Assembly: GCA_938036585.1 (NCBI GenBank)
Contig: CALHQN010000172.1
Location: 1-7,387, forward strand
Length of the DNA stretch: 7,387 nucleotides
Origin: an uncultured Campylobacter sp.
GTDB taxonomy: Bacteria; Campylobacterota; Campylobacteria; Campylobacterales; Campylobacteraceae
Direction of reading: 5' to 3'
Part shown: piece after piece, positions 5,183 through 7,387 of the stretch
Layout of the letters: the number at the start of each line of letters is the position of its first letter
Position numbering within the stretch: the stretch's first letter is position 1
Made by a program: the position numbers and the translations under genes
The notes under the pieces: model-generated
What the model was told of the DNA's origin: nothing
Databases searched by the model: none
What the model saw: the letters and a program-made list of their open reading frames with translations, nothing else

Positions 5183-7343
5183 AAACGGCGTCGAACGACT
5201 CAAAAAAAGCAATCGCTACAAAAAACGCAAGGAAAATCTAAAAAAATCTATCGCGAGTGAGGGCTCTGCGGGCAGCGCGGAATTCGGCGGCGAGCATGAA
5301 AACGGCTCCCGCAAAAATAAAGGCACGAAAAACGGGCAAAATTCCGCTCGTTCAAAGGGTTCAAAAAACGGCTCTCACAACGGATCGAATTCTGTGGGTG
5401 GCGCGTCAAATGGCGGTTTAAACGCTACGCATTCAAACGGTGCGAGCGGTGCAAATTTAAACGGCACCGCAAAACCGAGCGGCAACAACGCAAAAGGCGC
5501 AAATTCTAGCGCTGCGGACGATAGCTCTTCGGACTCGCAGAAAAAGAAAAAGCACAAAAAGCGCTCAAATATGCCAAAGAGCCTCACGGGCAATGAGCCG
5601 TGGCAGAAGGCGATGGATGATGCGATCGCGCAAAACAAGCTGATCCACGAGGAGCGTCTACATCCGCTTAAAAATGCGAATCGCAGCGACGATACGATAC
5701 GCATCACGCCGCTTGGAGGGCTAGGCGAGATTGGCGCGAATATGACCGTGTTTGAGACCAACACGAGCGCGATCATCGTCGATGTGGGCATGAGCTTCCC
5801 CGAGGAGAGCATGCTTGGGGTCGATATTTTGATCCCGGATTTTGATTATGTCCGCAAGATAAAAAATAAGATCAAAGGCATCCTCATCACCCACGCACAC
5901 GAGGATCATATCGGCGCGATGCCGTATTTTTTCAAAGAATTTCAATTCCCGATCTACGCTACGCCGCTTCCTCTGGGGATGATAAGCAATAAATTTGAAG
6001 AGCACGGCCTTAAAGCCGAGCGCAGCTACTTCCGCGCCGTGCAGAAGCGTCAGCTCTATCAGATCGGCGATTTTGAAGTCGAGTTTATCCACATAACGCA
6101 CTCGATCATCGACGCAAGCGCGCTTGCGATCACGACGAAGGCGGGCACTATCATCCACACGGGCGATTTTAAGATCGACCACACTCCGATCGACGGCTAC
6201 CCGACCGATCTGAACCGCCTGGCGCATTACGGCGATCAGGGCGTCATACTTTTGATGAGCGATAGTACAAACTCGCACAAAGAGGGGATCACGAAATCCG
6301 AAAACTCCGTAGGCAGGACCTTTGATACGATATTTTCGAGCTGTAAGGGGCGCGTGATAATGAGCACTTTCAGCTCAAACATCCACCGCGTCTATCAGGC
6401 TATTGAGCGCGGCGTAAAACACGGCCGCAAGGTCTGCGTCATCGGACGAAGCATGGAGCGAAATTTATTTACCGCGATGGAGCTTGGCTACGTAAATTTA
6501 GACAAAAAGATCTTCGTCGATGCTGATCAGGTCTCCAAATACCCCGATAATGAGGTTTTGATCGTAACCACCGGCTCGCAGGGAGAGACGATGAGCGCGC
6601 TGTACCGCATGGCGACGGACGAGCACAAATACATTAAAATCAAATCCACCGATCAAGTAATCATCAGCGCCAAGGCGATCCCCGGCAACGAAAGCAGCGT
6701 ATCGACCGTGCTTAACTACCTGCTAAAAAGCGGCGCAAAGGTCGCGTATCAGGACTTCAGCGAGATACACGTAAGCGGGCACGCCTCGATCGAGGAGCAA
6801 AAGCTCATGCTGCGCCTGATAAAGCCGAAATTTTTCCTACCCGTACACGGTGAATACAACCACATCGTAAAGCACAAAGAGACCGCGATGGAGTGCGGCA
6901 TCGAGGAGAAAAATATCTATCTGATGAACGACGGCGATCAGATGGAGGTTTGCGAAAAATACCTAAAGCGCGTCAAGACTGTCAAAACGGGCAAGGTCTT
7001 CATCGACAACCAGATCAACAAGCAGATCTCCGACGAGATCGTCAAACATCGCCAAAATTTAGCCGATGCGGGCGTCGCAGTCATCATCGCGCAGATCGAC
7101 AAAAACGAAAAGAGGCTCATCCAGACGCGCGTCATCACCTACGGACTCGTCGCCGAGAACCAAACGGCGTACTTTACCAAGGAGATGCAGGGCATCATCG
7201 AGCAGTTTTTGGCAAATTTAAAAGATGAGTTTTTGCTCGATCACTGGGCGCTGGAGGGCAAGATCCGCCAGGCTGTGCGCAAGCATATCTTTAGAAAGAT
7301 CAAAAAATATCCGACCATCGTGCCGGTAATCTATTTGATGTAA
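5163..7343 (+). CDS. rnj: Ribonuclease J with long low-complexity N-terminal extension
   Basis: RNase J is a cytoplasmic, zinc-dependent beta-CASP nuclease with endonuclease and 5'-3' exonuclease activity in mRNA decay and rRNA maturation. In Helicobacter it works with the helicase RhpA. The 726-residue protein has an extension of about 135 residues rich in N, G, S and K, ending in a basic cluster QKKKKHKKR (126-134). The metallo-beta-lactamase core begins near IRITPLGGLGEIGANMTV (179-196). Metal-site motifs are HAHEDH (244-249), H313 (ITHS) and HTGDFKID (332-339). Beta-CASP motifs are D367 (MSDSTN), HVSGHAS (536-542) and PVHGEY (560-565). The C-terminal domain runs from about 600 to the end. 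The H. pylori enzyme also has an N-terminal extension of roughly this size, so this is a family trait rather than a fusion. The start is ATG 5163, overlapping ksgA by 20 nt. Confidence 0.97.
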   Translation: MEENRNENGVERLKKSNRYKKRKENLKKSIASEGSAGSAEFGGEHENGSRKNKGTKNGQNSARSKGSKNGSHNGSNSVGGASNGGLNATHSNGASGANLNGTAKPSGNNAKGANSSAADDSSSDSQKKKKHKKRSNMPKSLTGNEPWQKAMDDAIAQNKLIHEERLHPLKNANRSDDTIRITPLGGLGEIGANMTVFETNTSAIIVDVGMSFPEESMLGVDILIPDFDYVRKIKNKIKGILITHAHEDHIGAMPYFFKEFQFPIYATPLPLGMISNKFEEHGLKAERSYFRAVQKRQLYQIGDFEVEFIHITHSIIDASALAITTKAGTIIHTGDFKIDHTPIDGYPTDLNRLAHYGDQGVILLMSDSTNSHKEGITKSENSVGRTFDTIFSSCKGRVIMSTFSSNIHRVYQAIERGVKHGRKVCVIGRSMERNLFTAMELGYVNLDKKIFVDADQVSKYPDNEVLIVTTGSQGETMSALYRMATDEHKYIKIKSTDQVIISAKAIPGNESSVSTVLNYLLKSGAKVAYQDFSEIHVSGHASIEEQKLMLRLIKPKFFLPVHGEYNHIVKHKETAMECGIEEKNIYLMNDGDQMEVCEKYLKRVKTVKTGKVFIDNQINKQISDEIVKHRQNLADAGVAVIIAQIDKNEKRLIQTRVITYGLVAENQTAYFTKEMQGIIEQFLANLKDEFLLDHWALEGKIRQAVRKHIFRKIKKYPTIVPVIYLM

Positions 7344-7345
7344 GC

Positions 7346-7387
7346 GTGGCTAAATTTAGCGAGCGGGGCGGATTTGATCTGCGGCGG
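7346..7387 (+). CDS. Possible 5' end of a downstream gene (cut by window end)
   Basis: Two nucleotides after the rnj stop, a GTG opens a frame (VAKFSERGGFDLRR) that remains open for 14 codons to the window edge. The tight spacing would fit a third gene in the ksgA-rnj operon. There is no clear ribosome site, and the peptide is too short to recognise. It may be intergenic DNA. Confidence 0.2.
   Translation, partial: MAKFSERGGFDLRR

Noticed and set aside
5375..6278. Long minus-strand open frames opposite rnj
   Set aside because: They are antisense shadows of a strongly conserved RNase J frame and show no recognisable protein features.
6893..7228. Plus-strand 111-codon frame within rnj
   Set aside because: It is a shifted reading of the RNase J C-terminal domain with a composition (many R, H, Q, D) typical of frame shadows.
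7349..7360. 12-bp palindrome GCTAAATTTAGC after rnj
   Set aside because: It is short, built on the AAATTT word common throughout this genome, and lacks the GC stem and T-run of a terminator.
1..7387. Many AAATTT/AAAATTT words across the window
   Set aside because: This is a general Campylobacter compositional habit in coding and non-coding DNA, not a local repeat array.
1..7387. CRISPR arrays, tRNA or rRNA genes, insertion sequences
   Set aside because: No regularly spaced repeats, cloverleaf-like sequence, rRNA motif, transposase or terminal inverted repeats were seen.

Overview
The window looks like an origin-proximal housekeeping block from a Campylobacter (Campylobacterota), probably one of the higher-GC oral species such as C. 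gracilis, C. rectus or C. showae. Three things suggest this: moderate GC content by eye, very frequent AAATTT-type words, and a gene neighbourhood (rlmN, a PNP-like gene, ksgA, rnj) that matches what I recall of C. jejuni Cj1713 to Cj1710. Species assignment is inference.

Layout. A minus-strand gene string starts at hisF (4230-3475) and continues through a PNP/UDP-phosphorylase-superfamily gene (3437-2688) and rlmN (2691-1438, starting at TTG and overlapping the previous stop). It then passes to a small AT-rich unknown gene (1359-1030) and a decayed DUF6985-type gene (1027-124). A divergent plus-strand pair, ksgA/rsmA (4322-5182) and rnj (5163-7343), shares a 20-nt overlap. The 91-bp hisF/ksgA divergent region holds a perfect 17-bp inverted repeat. 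The left 123 bases are AT-rich with at most a doubtful 30-codon ORF. The right 44 bases may hold the first codons of a further gene.

Functions. RlmN (23S rRNA/tRNA m2A), KsgA (16S rRNA m6,2A) and RNase J (mRNA decay, rRNA maturation) form an RNA modification and turnover core. HisF (histidine synthesis, releasing AICAR to the purine pathway) and the PNP-like protein are metabolic. The two left-most genes are accessory in character: one is an AT-rich orphan and the other carries both a frameshift and an in-frame stop.

The most interesting signal is not a gene. A perfect 16-bp palindrome at 2943-2958, TGTTCCACGTGGAACA, matches the ParB-binding centromere site parS and lies inside the PNP-like coding sequence, next to a second interrupted inverted repeat. 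Several proteins here (PNP-like, RlmN, RNase J) also carry low-complexity insertions or tails that look lineage-specific.
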